Of a DNA stretch of 64,000 nt, positions 21,601-34,177 are shown piece after piece. The notes beneath the pieces were generated by a model. That model was not told the origin of the DNA. It was given only the letters and a program-made list of their open reading frames with translations, and did not search any database. Source of the stretch: Phoronis australis (lineage: Eukaryota; Phoronida; Phoronidae); contig NMRA01000089.1 in assembly GCA_002633005.1 (NCBI GenBank), forward strand, positions 972,691 to 1,036,690. The letters run 5' to 3'. The position numbers and the translations under genes were made by a program. Every line of letters begins with the position of its first letter. Positions within the stretch are counted from its first letter, which is position 1.

Positions 21601-23859
21601 TTCAAAGTGATACTGTCCGTACTATACTAAACAAGGGCTATATATTCAACCTCTCGCCGACAACAGATATATTATCTTCGAAATGCGGTTGAATTTCTTT
21701 CGTCTAATCCACGTTTTACAATAGATGCCAATGTATAGGTACACACTGGATTGTCATCATTGCATAATGGGTGATCACGTAGTCTCCGGGCATGAAAACA
21801 ATTCTCTCCGGGCGTGATAAGTTTTCTAACGCAATAAATCCTGGTTGCCAATTGTTTTTGATTCTACAGAGATTTCAATTCCTGAATAGAAAATGTGTGT
21901 TCTGGATTTTTCCGCTTCAGCTTTCCATTCAGGTAACTAGTGCACAGCACAGTGTTTTTACTATCCCGTGCGGCTCCACTGCAACGAATCACTTCTGGTA
22001 CAATCTTTCGTAAACGACGTTCGTATTTTGCACATTTCTTCGGGGTAACAGTTTTCCAAGAGCTATATATTCATTGGACAAGTTTCTGTTTGGTAATCGG
22101 TTTTATTTTCTGTCTCAGGTAGTCCTTGAGCTCATGCTCTGAATGTTTTGAAAACGCAACTCTTTATTTACGCAGATACGTTTTCCTGCCCGTGGGCACC
22201 GACTCGCTGAATTCACCAACCAAACATTTATTTTTGAAAATGCACTCAAAAGTGTAGTTAAAACACCGTGTTGATCATAGTCGTCAGTGCAGAAAAGCGA
22301 AATGAACAAATTTGTACACACTGCTCAAAGCACTTTTGTGGACATACGGAAACGCCAACGTCTCTGTCTTACAACTCTGCGTGTGCTTGGCATTTCTGAT
22401 CAAAGCGCTCTCATGCTGGAAACTTTATTAAGACTGAGCACCGTTTCAAAAAATTGTATATTTTCTTACAGCTGAGCACAGAATTATTATGCGATTTTAG
22501 GACTGAAACGGAACCAAATCTCGAGTGGTGACTCATTAGAATGTGCAAAATTCGGGGAGGGGGGTGGCTGGCAATACAAGCATGATTTTTTTATTTTCGC
22601 GCCAAACATGTAGTTACCACTTCTCATTCAGCGTCACTTACTACCTGAGGTGGCCAGATCATACATGTACGCTATCAAGATCACCAGACGCTTTGCTTCT
22701 CAAAAGTGCACCTTTGTGTATTTTCTATCATTTTTTGCCATCGCAATCGCTTTACCAAAGTTTCACGCACATATGCCGCGTAGAGACAAATACCTCTTCA
22801 CCACGTATTCACATCTTGCCGTTCACAATTGTTTTATTTTGCATAATTTGTCAATATGTTGTTGACAGAAAATATTTATTTTTGGAACAACGTGAACGAC
22901 CAACTGATAGGGGACTACGTGTATACATGTAACTGCTAGCCCAGATTTTAACGTCACCGATACACTGAAAACGGAATGCGCAAGGCTACTTTGCTGTAGC
23001 CTCAACAGTGGTGATGTCACCGTCTTAGTTCGTGGAAATCGTAACCATAATATGATTTCGAAGTTAGAGCCATCGAAGTCCGTGGGTTTAGGGCATACTG
23101 GACCGTGAATTTCGCGTCTGTACTGCAAGGGTCAATACTATGAAAATAAAATCCCTGGAGTGAGAGCTTTTCGCGGTGTAAGAACTCACTCACTAATCCA
23201 TCATCATGGGCGCGTGACAGGAGACCGGTGACTAACTTAAAAAAACGCAAAAAGATGCAGTTTGGCGTTACACAAACAACTTGAAATCAACTGCGGGCGA
23301 AGACTGCTAAAATAGCTGCGTTTACAAAATGACTACAGCGTTGTATTGACCGGGAAGCAACCGATCTAATACATCTTGTTAACGTCACGAGTCAAATTAA
23401 AGATCAAATGTAAAGAAAACTTTCACGTTTTTCATCCAAAACTTGTTGCATTGTCCATAATCCAATGTTTACTATTACCGCTTGCCTTCAACCTTCGAAT
23501 TAGTGGTATTACACAACCGACGTGAACTCATGTAACCGAGACAGTAAAACTAGGTTAATTTATTTGACCCTGTGCTAAGACGAATATGCATCGACACGCA
23601 AAGTGGTATCAGCCTGACAACCTATTACGCAACTGCTACTCTAGCCTAAAAATAGCAGCCGACCAGCTGGTCGGCTGATGGCCGGTCGGCTGAAAGGTCG
23701 GCTGAAGGGTCGGCTGGGGAGTCGCCTTATGAGTCGGCTCTGCGGGTGGCTGCCGGTCGGCTAATTTTTAGCCGACCGGTCGGCCAATTAGCCGACCTGT
23801 CGACGGCTAGTCGTCGACCAATTTCCGACCGGGCGGCCAAAAATTCGTGATGTGTGCTG
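18688..23859 (+). mobile_element. Copy 2 of the TIR DNA transposon, most complete
   Basis: The 5172-bp copy has both TIRs and both GC-rich blocks and no large insertion. TA flanks it at 18686-18687 and 23860-23861. Joining the outer flanks with one TA gives the tandem repeat seen unoccupied at 39915-39945 in the duplicated unit, so the TSD is TA. It also contains the uninterrupted version of the BEL/Pao target (caact at 22157-22161). Frames are all short (under 130 codons) and lack transposase motifs. Confidence 0.88.
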
Positions 23860-23861
23860 TA

Positions 23862-25217
23862 TCTCCTGCAGTCTTCGAGGAATTCTTTTCAATTTCAGCA
23901 CACTGGTGTAATCCAACGTGCCAATTGAACACCCTACTTTACTAAGCAATAGGCCTATCCAATCAGAAAAAATATGTCAAAGGTCATTAAGTGCAAACTA
24001 ACTTTTAGAGCTAGAGACTTCGAAATTGCGTATTTGCTTAGTAAATGTGATTGAGTTTGATTTCTAAAGTTTCGGGTCATTTTTGCACCCATGGGGTCAT
24101 TAGGTGAATTTTTCTTCTGAAAGTTTGACCAAATCCTTCATCTTGTATTCTAATGTGCTTAAAGTAAGACATATGTTATTCTTAGCATTAACCACATTTT
24201 AATCGAGTTGACACTTATTCCCTCATCGGGGCTCATAATGCACCAGAAGAGGTCAAATAGTGAAATGGTCATCAAAATTTTCAGATGTAATTTCTCCTAC
24301 AGTTTGAAAGAAATGTTTTTTCATATCAGTAAACAGGTTTGTCGTAAACAATTTTCCATAACAATTCCAGTAATACGCACGCGCAGATTCCATTATTGTC
24401 ACGCCATAAGAATAACGCTTCTAGTTGTTCCTGGGTTTTCTTCAATTGTATTCTTACTTTTAATTCGTCTTCCGACCAACTTCGAGGCTAAATAACTCCA
24501 AATTGGGTGCAGCTACGTTCTTTCAATTCAGCATATGATTCTTGAAAGTACATAAATTTTGATTCGTTATTTAATCATATTCCATAATGCACCGGAAGAG
24601 GTCATTTGGTGCAAAGGTCATACAATTTTCAAAATGCTACTCCTTCTGTATTTTAAAAGCTGTTATTTCCAAATACGTTACACAGGTATGAATCAATCAG
24701 GCAATTTAAAAATTACTATTCTAGGTAATCGGGTCATCCAATCAGGTTAAACAAGTCAAACGTCATTAGGTGCAAACTAAGATTTTGAGTTAGACACTTC
24801 AAATTCACAGGTCTGATTGGCACAGGTAATTTAATTCGGAATCAAAAGTTTCAGGTCATTTAGTGCAAACATGGGACTTTAGCTCCATTTTTCTTCTGAA
24901 AATTTGACATTTATATTCACCCAGTATTCTGATGTTTCAACCGTTAGACAACTGTGATTCTCAGCATTAAACACATTTTTCATGGGCTTTGCGATAATTC
25001 TCCTCAAGAAGCTTATAATGAACCGGAGACCTTCAATTGGTGCAAAGGTCATCTAACGATGAAAATGCTACATCTTGCGTTTTTCAAGGAATTCTTTTCA
25101 GTTTCAGCACACTGGTGTAAGTCAGCATGCCAATTGAACACACTACTTTACTATGCAATAGGCCTAGCCAATCAGAAAAATAGGTCAAATGACATTGGGT
25201 GCAAATTCAGTATTACA
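23862..25217 (+). repeat. Degenerate ~350-430-bp tandem repeat (second part)
   Basis: The array interrupted by copy 2 continues with units marked by ataatgcacc(a/g)gaagaggtca at 24235 and 24585 and a weaker one at 25016. It ends at the TA before copy 4. No gene is seen. Confidence 0.7.
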
Positions 25218-27087
25218 TACAGCACACATGACGAATTTTTGTCCGGCCGGTCGGAAACTGGTCGATGACCGGCCGTCGACCGGTCGGCAAAAGAGCCGTC
25301 CGGCCGGCAAAAAATTAGCAGACCGGCAGCCGCCCACAATGCCAACTCATAAGGCGACTCCCCAGCCGACCCTTCCGCCGACCCTTCAGCCGACCGACCA
25401 TCAGCCGACTAGGCTAGAGTAGCAGTTGCGTAATAGGGTGTCAGGCTGATACCACTTTGCGTGTCGATGCATATTCGTCTTAGCACAGAGTGAAATAAAT
25501 TAACCTAGTTTTACTGTCTCCGTTGTATGACTTCACACCGGTTGTGCAACACCACTAATTCGAAGGTTGAAGCCAAGCAGTAATTGTAAACGTTGGATTA
25601 TGGACAATGCATCAAGTTTTGGATAAAAAAACTGAAAGTTTTCTTTACGTTTGATCTTTAATTTGACTCCTGACGTTAACCAGTTGCATTAGATTGGCTG
25701 CGTCCTGGTCAAAACAACGCTTAGTCATTTTGTAAATGCAGCTATTATTTTGACTGTCTTCGCCCACAATTGATCTTTGTTGGTGTAACGCCAAACGGCA
25801 TCTTTGCGTTTTTAAGTTATTTGCGAGTCTCCTATCACGCACCCATGATGATGGGGGATTTTATTTTCACAGTATTAACCCTTGCAGCATAGAAGCGAAA
25901 TTTAAGGTCCAGTATGCCCTAAAGCCAGGGACTTCGATGGCTCTAACTTCGAAAGCATGCTATGGTTACGAATTCCACGAACTTAGATGGTGACATCAAA
26001 CACGGAATGACCAATGTTGAGGCTACACCCAATTCTAGCTTTGATCATTCCGTTTTCATGGCGGTGACGTTAAAATCTGGTCTTGTTACATTTACACGTA
26101 CAGCACACATCACGAGTTTTTGTCCGACCGGTCGGAAATTGGTCGACGACCGGCCGTCGACCGGTCGTCTAGCCGACCAGCAGCCGACCAACAACGGTCG
26201 GCTAGGAGCCGTCTTCTGAGTCGCCTCTGTGGTTGCCACTTGGGTCGGCTAATTGGTCGCCTAGCGTAGACGACCAATTCGAATTAAGCGTGTCCTTGGT
26301 CGGCAATTACCATTTCATGACTTAGCGGGTAAACTTTGGCCAAACAAACATTTAACTGTTCGCTGTTCGTTCATCACTGGCAACTCCGGTCTTGACATCG
26401 GTTTATCAACTTTTGTTTAACGTAAGCTTTATAATGAACTAGTGAGGGCGTTGTAAAATCAAACGTTAACTGATATTGCGGCCAAATTTCTGCCTCTTAC
26501 TATGACACCTTTTACACAGTACTTTATGCAGGAAAACAAGCAAGAAATTTGAAAATTTACAATAAAATTGCAAACAAATCTGAATACAACGCTGGCTATT
26601 TTGCGACATCAAGTGTTTTCATGCCGCGGAATGCTCAACAAGCACCATGCATTCGGCCGTCATCTGTATAATGTGCTTCACTACAGGTAATTATTGTTTA
26701 TTTTTGTATAATTTCTTAATATGTTGGTACAGCAGAAGAACAACAGTTTATTTTAAGAATATCATAAACAACGGTTTCAACATAGTGCAGGAATTAAGAT
26801 CATGGGCGCATTAAAATGGAAGAATGTGATCGGTTATAGTTTCATCCATGATCCATCATCATTCTGAGGTTGTTGTCACTTTCAGAGTAAGAAATTGTTT
26901 TGATGCTAGAGCCTTCCTATCTAGCCAGCTAGCTGTATGAAGACTATAGTCAAAATACAGCAAGGTGCCAATGTGTATTGAGCTCCGACAGACCTTGAAA
27001 TTGCAAACAGCTCGAATAGTTACGCTCGTCACCTCACTGAAGCTTGTATCAACATGAGCTAAAGACCGGCGGTTTGCATGCAAAATC

Positions 27088-28252
27088 TCAATAGCTCACT
27101 TGCGAGTTTCTCGTTAGTCAATGTGACGTCACCGGAAGAGGTGCAAAACCCGCCATATTGGTCTTGTTTTGCCCCAAGTCCTTGCTACACACTCTAAATA
27201 TAACTGGAGTTCTTATGATGAATTTTACGCTTAAAACGTTAACACAACTTAAGAGATGGTACATGGATCGTGGATTAATTGTGGATGGACGAAAAAAATG
27301 TGATCTTGTCATGTTGTGCGAAGCTGTGAACGGACTGAAATTGGAACTGAACTCGGTCTAGGCCTGAATGCCGCAGGCATACACAAGGGCGATAGTATAT
27401 CCCCAAAAAGTTACCCATATCAAAATACTGCTAATAAAATCAAATGAAACATGCATATTTGCCCATGGAGTTATTATTAACACATACCCAGACTCTGGAT
27501 ACATTTAGTCTACAAATAACTTTAACATATCCATGAAGACCTAGCGATTGATTGCTCGAGTTTCTCTCACCGAGCGCCATTTTGAGGAAGTTATGTGAAA
27601 TCACGCCTGTTGACGAACAAAAGGTCCAAGTGACACAAATCTTACAAATTTCACGTGATATTTTTCATGCTATTTTGCAAGTGTCACGCGCCAGGTCTCG
27701 CGCTGAGCTCAGTCTCGCGCTAGCTGTTGCCTCATACTCACCTGACTCAGTTGAAATACATTGTGGTTATCGCGCGCGCGGTCAAAGTTAACAGCAACCA
27801 CGAAGTGGAGTTGGAATTCTTCGCCAAAATCACCTGAATTCCCGTAGCTATGCTTCATCGAAGATATGTTTAGAAGCAGAAAGGGTCACTGAAGAAAGTG
27901 AGTGCCTTTTAGGTGATAATTTTAGGCGTAGAAAGTAATTTTGACGAGGTGAAAACTTAATCAGTGAGCGGATTTCGTCTACCACCCGTTTAAATACACG
28001 GGACGAAATGATTGCAGAACGCGATAGAACATATTGTTGTGCGAATCTTAATTTCATTTGGCATAACAGCAATGCTTGTTTGGCATTTTTCGAACTAAGC
28101 GGCTAAAACCTTGAAGAAAATAAAAGAATACACTCTGCTACAGTGTTGGGCAAATGGCCAAACGACAAGCTTTTGCCCCACTTCCAGTGACGTCACAGTC
28201 AGGTCTCTTATATTCTCGCGTTATTGTTATAAACTCGCAAAAGGACTATTGA
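27088..28252. mobile_element. 1.17-kb inserted element with short inverted ends
   Basis: Left end tcaatagctcacttgcgagtt and right end aaactcgcaaaaggactattga are imperfect inverted repeats of about 22 bp. The element interrupts the left half of copy 3 between words that are contiguous in copy 2 near 19765. It contains tgacgtcac near both ends and one SAP-like frame. The family is not recognised. Confidence 0.55.
27215..27361 (+). CDS. SAP-like motif in a short frame
   Basis: The end of a 67-codon frame reads LKTLTQLKRWYMDRGLIVDG followed by RKKCDLVMLCEAV. The spacing of hydrophobics, the LK..W..RGL core and the final D/ELV resemble a SAP DNA-binding motif. Such motifs occur in nucleases and transposon proteins. 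The frame stops at 27361 and no partner domain follows, so this is probably a captured or truncated exon. The domain call is based on pattern only. Confidence 0.4.
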   Translation: MMNFTLKTLTQLKRWYMDRGLIVDGRKKCDLVMLCEAVNGLKLELNSV

Positions 28253-28265
28253 CATTCATCTTGAC
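28218..28265. repeat. 48-bp direct repeat, copy a
   Basis: Identical over 48 bp to 29247-29294; it includes the right inverted end of the inserted element plus 13 bp beyond it. Confidence 0.85.
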
Positions 28266-28815
28266 AGTTACGGACGTTTAAGCGAAAGATATCCGACGTC
28301 ATTTTCTTGCATAATTCTCTGCATTGGTAACAAAGAAATGTGTGTCGTCGTTTTGAATGTAGTACATTCGTTACTCCTGCCACTACTAGATTTTTTTCGA
28401 CATCTCCCATTAGATGATGACAACATGGCAGCAAAGATTTTTTCTAAAATTCGGTTGAATGATATCAAATTCCAAAAACATATATTGAAGTGAAACCAAT
28501 TCTAATAATTTGTTGAGGCATTTACGCAACCTCGAGGGAGAACGTCTGATTGAAGAATCTGGGAAAAAGAAACTGGTGATGCGCCGAAAGTCGACGCAAA
28601 AGATCACACCGCAATTTTAGTAGCAGAATAATTGTAGAAAAGTGATTTTTACAACGCCGGTAAATCATTTAGATTACTCAAGGAAGATTTTTTTCGGTCA
28701 GTTTTTACCCACTGAACGGCGCAAAGTTGTATATTTAATTTAGTAAACAGCTTCTCACCAACGCCGAGCCCTTTGGAGTAAAAACACAACACTTAGCGTT
28801 TCGCGTCTACTCCAA

Positions 28816-29246
28816 GGGGAAAAAATTATATCTATTTACGTGTCATTACAAACTTATCCTGTTGGGAGTTTCTTTCTCACAAAAGCGGTCTTCGAATGTA
28901 GAATCTAGACTATGGTATGTAGTGCTTGTCCTAGCATTTTAGTTCACGTTCTTTCCAAAAAATATCTATACGATTGTTTGTTTTCAAAGCAGTGGGAGAT
29001 TGTGATCACATATAAATGTGAATGGCTTATTGTACGCGTACGTGCTATTCACAGTTATAACATACAATTTAACCGATATTACAATCAACGTATGCTTAAA
29101 AACGTGCTCCGAGTCTTTGACCCCGCTGTAATCAGCATGCCGTAAACTTTATCTAAATTTTGAAGACGTGCTTTGTACTTGGCCTCGGTTTATTAATATA
29201 GGGTCCTGACAACACACGACTCTGAAAATTTTGAAAACGCAACACA
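28816..29246. other. Non-homologous filler in copy 3
   Basis: This stretch has no match in copies 1, 2 or 4 and replaces their central 2.3 kb. It contains one short frame (28912-29145) without recognisable features. It ends in ttttgaaaacgcaac, which is family sequence at the same point where the BEL/Pao element inserted in copy 1. Confidence 0.5.
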
Positions 29247-29294
29247 GCGTTATTGTTATAAACTCGCAAAAGGACTATTGACATTCATCTTGAC
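29247..29294. repeat. 48-bp direct repeat, copy b
   Basis: Second copy of 28218-28265, placed at the junction where the right half of copy 3 resumes. Confidence 0.85.
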
Positions 29295-30771
29295 CGAAAC
29301 AATTTTTTACGCAGATACGTTTTCTGCCCACGAGTACATTTGGTATATGGCGACGTGGGCAGCAACGCTCTGAATGCATCAACCAAACATATTAATTTTT
29401 GAGTATGCTCTCAAAGTGGACTTTTTTAAAACACCGTGTTGGAAGTATTCGTCAGTGTAGAAAAGGGAAATTAACAGATTTGTACACACTGCTCAAAGCA
29501 CTTAAGCGGACATACGGAGACGCCAACCTCTCGGTTACAACGCTGCATTTGCTTGGCATTTCTGATGAAGCGCTCTCATGCTGGATTTTTTTAAGATTGA
29601 GCGCTGTTTCAAAATTGTTGTAGGTCATCTTACAGCTGAGCACAGAAGAATTATTCTGCACCTTGGTTCATTTTCTATCATTTTTTCAACATCGCAATCG
29701 CTTTAACAAAGATTCATGCACATATGCCGTGTAGAGAAAATTACCTTTTCAACTCAGCGCAGATTTTAACGTCACCGATGTACAAAAAAGGAATGCACAA
29801 AGCTAGAATTGGTTGTAGTCTAAACAGTGGTTATTCCGTGTTTGATGCCACTGCCGAAGTTCGTGGAAATCGTAACCATGTGATTTCGAAGTTAGAGCCA
29901 TCAAAGTCCGTGCGTTTAGGGCATACTGGATCGTGAAGTTCGCGTCTGTACTGTAACGGTTAATCATATGAAAATAAAAATCCCGGAGTGAGAGCTCTTC
30001 GATGTAACAACTCACTCACTGTCCCATCCTCATGGGCACGTGATAAGAGACCGGTGGAGAATTTTAAAAACGCAAGAAGATGCAGTTCGGCGTAACACAA
30101 ACAACAAACAATTGTGGGCAAAGATGGTCAACAATAGCTGCGTTTACAAAATGACTACAGCGTTGTATTGACCGGGAAGCAGCCAATCTAAAGCAGCTTG
30201 TTAAGGTCGCGAGTCAAATTAAAGACCAAATGTAAAGAAAATGTTCACGTTGCACTCTCCATGATTCAATGATAAAACCCCTTGCCCTCAATCTTCGAGT
30301 TAGTGGTGTTTCGCAACTGCGGTGAACACATGTAACGGAGAAGGTAAAACTAAGTTAATTTATTTGACCCTGTGCTAAAACGAATAAGCATTGACACGCA
30401 AAGTGGTATCAACCTGACAACCCATTACGCAACTGCTACTCTAGCCTAAAAATAACAGCCGACCAGGTGGTCGGTTGATGGCCGGTTGGCTGAAGGGTCG
30501 GCTGGAGAGTCGCCTTATGAGTCGGCACTGCAGCCGGCTGCCGGTCGGCTGATTTTCCGGCAAATTTGCCGACCGGTCGGCGGCCGGTCGTCGACCAATT
30601 TCCAACCGGTCGGACAAAAATTCGTGATGTGTGCTATAGGCCTTTATCAGTTGGTCGTTCACCTTGTTCCACAAATAAATATTTTCTGTCAATAACATAT
30701 TGGCAAATTATGAAAAATAAAACAATTGTTAACGGGAGGATGTGAATACGTGGTGAAGAGGTGTTGGTCTC

Positions 30772-31060
30772 AGTGGCGGATCTATTATATCATAAAGGGT
30801 TGGCCAAGGTGTTGCCTCGGAGAATTGGGCAAAGCGCAATATTGTATGCACAGACGGCCCGGAAGTTGCGGGGGCTGGCTATGTGGATCTGGTGGTGCCA
30901 AATTCTATCGGGAGACTAAAAAATAACGGGAACACGATTCCGCTGCGCCCTGTCCCCCACTGCCACTGGTGCACACGTATCTCCACGCTCTTACTGCTGT
31001 TTATTTTTCCTTGCACCAGCCAAGTGGGGCCCGGCCCCTGCCCCTCTCTAAATCCGCATA
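30772..31060. mobile_element. Short GC-rich hAT-like MITE
   Basis: Inserted in copy 4 between words contiguous in copy 2 (reverse, near 22780). The ends agtggcggatct and aaatccgcata are inverted. The flanks ttggtctc and tgggtctc form an 8-bp duplication with one mismatch, as expected for hAT. There is no coding capacity. Confidence 0.6.
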
Positions 31061-32088
31061 TGGGTCTCTACGCGGCATAAATGCGTGAATCTTTGGTAAA
31101 GCGATTGCGATGTCAAAAAAAATGATAGAAAATACATCAAGGTGCACTTATTGAGAAACAAAGCGTCCGGTAATATTAATAGCGTATGATCTGGCCACCT
31201 CAGGGAGTAAGTGACACTGAATGACACCTGGCAGCTATATGAAAATAAAAATATCATGCTTGTATCGCCACCCCCCATCCCCGAGCTTTGCACATTCCAA
31301 TGAGTCACCACGCGAGATTTGGTTTCTTTTCAGCAATAAAATTGCAGAATAATTCTTCTGTGCTCAGCGGCAAGAAGGCCTATAATTTTTTAAAACAGTG
31401 CTCAATCTTGATAAAATTTCAAGCATGAGAGCGCTTTATCAGAAATGCCAAGCACACGCAACGTTGCAAGACAGAGGCATCGGCGATTCCGTATGTCCAC
31501 AGAAGTTTTTTGAGCAGTGTACGAATTTGTTCATTTCGCATTTCTACACCGTCGTATACGGTCAACAAGGTGTTTTAAAAAAGTCCACTTTTGAGGGCAT
31601 TTTCAAAAATTAATGTTTGGTTGACGCATTCAGCGAGGCGGTGCCCACGGGCACACATGAAATGTACGCGTGGGTAAAAAAAAACGTATCTGCGTAAAAA
31701 ATAGCTGCGTTTTCAAAACATTCCGAGCATGAACTCAAGGACTACCTGAGAAAGGAAATAAAATCGAATACCAAACAGAAACTTGTCCAATGAATATGTA
31801 GCTCTTGGAAAACTGGAACCGTTAAGAAATGTGCAAAATACGTACAACCTTTACGGAAGGTTGTATCAGAACTGTTTCGTTGCAGTGGAGCCTCCACGGG
31901 ATAATGAAAACATTGTTGTAAACTAGATACTCGTAGCTGAATGGAAAGCTGAAGCGGAATAATCCAGAACACACATTTTATATTCAGGAATTGAAATCTC
32001 TGTAAAACCAAAAACAATTGGCAACCAGGATTTATTGCGACAGAAAACATCAGGCCAGGAGAGAATTGTTTTTATGCCCGGAGACTAC

Positions 32089-32500
32089 TAGGCCCGGTCT
32101 CCAATCTTTTTACTCGAAATGGAACTCGAAATTAGGTTTGGCATTTTCTACTCTAATTTTGGGCAAACTCGAGATAAGTGTCTATTATTCTATGCTCGAG
32201 AACACAATAACTTACGTAGATAATTTATTGCCCTTAGTTCACAGTTTGTAAACCCAATATTAAAGCAATAAGTTGGAGATTGAATTCGAAATTTCGAGTT
32301 TTTACTCGAGTTTGTAGCACGAATATAAGGGTCTTCAAGGGCAAACTTGAACTAGAAACTCCTATGCAGAAACTATACTGTAATGTGTTCGAGCACAGTC
32401 TGATAACCAATTATCTTACCTTCGCACAAAAGGAGCAGAGAAATTGTCAAAAATATTTTCGAGTTCATTTCGAGTACAAAGATTAGAGACCGGGCCCTGG
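32089..32500. mobile_element. Foldback element, ggcccggtctc family
   Basis: Inverted ends of about 40 bp (ggcccggtctccaatcttt and aaagattagagaccgggcc, then tactcgaaatg / catttcgagta) enclose about 330 bp. It splits a stretch of copy 4 that is continuous in copy 2 near 21780. A second member is at 40647-41181. Confidence 0.75.
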
Positions 32501-34177
32501 TCACCCATTATGCAAGGATACTCATACATTGGTGTCTATTGTAAAACGTGGATTAGACGACAGAAATTCAACCGCATTTCCAATATGTCTGTCGTCGGCG
32601 AGGGGTTGAACACTTAGCCCTTGTTTATACGTGTAGTACGGACATTATCACTTTGAAGGATCAATGCTTGGGAATGGTGACGTGGTGTCCTGGCGTGAAA
32701 AGTTACTGGCATGTTAAGTTTTTTGACCTTATTTATTAAATTTTCAGTTCGGTTGTGTTTAATTTTGATCCTGAAGAGAACAATTTTTGGTCCTCACGTG
32801 GTAAAGTAAAGGTGCTGATGTGATAAATTCTCAGTTTTGACGTGGTGGATTGTGGTCTTGGTTTGTTTTTTGGTCTTCTGTGTGAAAACAATCTCGATGT
32901 ATTGGACTATTTTAATTCTTGCTTAATTAACAGTTCTGGTTTTGAGATATTCATTTTTGGTCTTGGAGAGTTAACACGTTTTGCTTGGTTTTAATCTTGC
33001 ATAGAAAATATAAGTCGTTAAATGTTTTCACTTTGGCCTTCCATAAATGTGGTAGAGCAGGTTTTGTAGCATTGCACTATGTAACTTCTGATATAAATCT
33101 AGGTTTTGTAATTTAGTAATACTATGAAAAATGAGTAGTTTTGACTATGAAAAATGAGTAGTTGTAGCTTCTTTTGAAATCTTGTATCCTTTGCTTATAC
33201 CTGGTGTAGATGACTCAGATCCTTATTATCCTCTGTGGCTTAACAACAATGTATCTTCATGCATGCCGGTAATAGAGGTACTCCCACGATGATCAATTAT
33301 GTCTATGTTTTTTTTTCTAATGATGTATGCTTCTAATGTACATTTATTAATCATACTTTTGCAGTGGTTCGTAACAAAAGGATTCATTAAACCCAGTAAA
33401 TATTTTTGCAACTGCCGATTTACATATTAGGCATGCATATTGCATCATACCTCATAAGAGTTAAACTTGTTATCAGTCATAGTAGAAACAATTATTTTTA
33501 TCATTGTCACAAGACGTTAACAAAAGCAGTCAGCGTCTGTAACTGTTGAGTCTACATTGCAGATGAATAAACGTCGGTCAAAACCCATTTTTATAACGCT
33601 GATTCATACCAAAGATTTGAAATCGCGTCCCCTTATGAGATTTGATTCGCCCTGGTGATCACTAGAATCGATGCAATAAACTTATACAAGTTGTTTTTTA
33701 ACCTGCGTAAAGAACTGCACATTGTGTGCCTTTTCGTTTGCGAGAGTGTTCTTTTGAATCACTGGGCTAATCATTTTTACGCTCTACACGACAACACAGA
33801 CTACTTTCGTTAGAATTACATGTACATGTACCAAGGTGTGGTCTTTTGCGTAGAAATTCGACGTAATGAAATATTGCGTCACCTATTAGACAGTTTCTTT
33901 TTCCAAGATTCTTCAATCAAACGTACTCCCTCTAGGTCGCGCAAATGTAAGAACAAATGATCATAATTAGTTTCACTTCATTACATGAATTATGACTTTT
34001 GATATCAGAAAACCGAATTTTAGAACAAATTTTGCTGAGATGTCATCATCTAATGGGAGATGTCAGAAAAGTTCTGTAAGTGGAGCGTGTCTCTATTGAG
34101 CTCTTTTCAAAACGACGACATACGTTTTTTTTTACAAAAAACAGAGAATTACGCAAGAAATGACGCTGGATGTTTTT

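Larger units (their letters stand above)
26101..30636 (+). mobile_element. Copy 3 of the TIR element, internally rearranged
   Basis: TA flanks the copy at 26099-26100 and 30637-30638. The empty version of the site, ttacatgtacacgTAagccc in reverse, is present in copies 1 and 2 (near 11908 and 22915), which proves a TA duplication. The last base of the right TIR is a instead of g. The left half runs to about 28815 and the right half resumes near 29295. The centre is replaced by unrelated DNA, and a 1.17-kb element sits at 27088-28252. Confidence 0.85.

Noticed and set aside
22543-22932. 129-codon frame in copy 2 as a transposase candidate
   Set aside because: Not kept in copies 1, 3 or 4, no DDE/D motif and biased composition; taken as chance.
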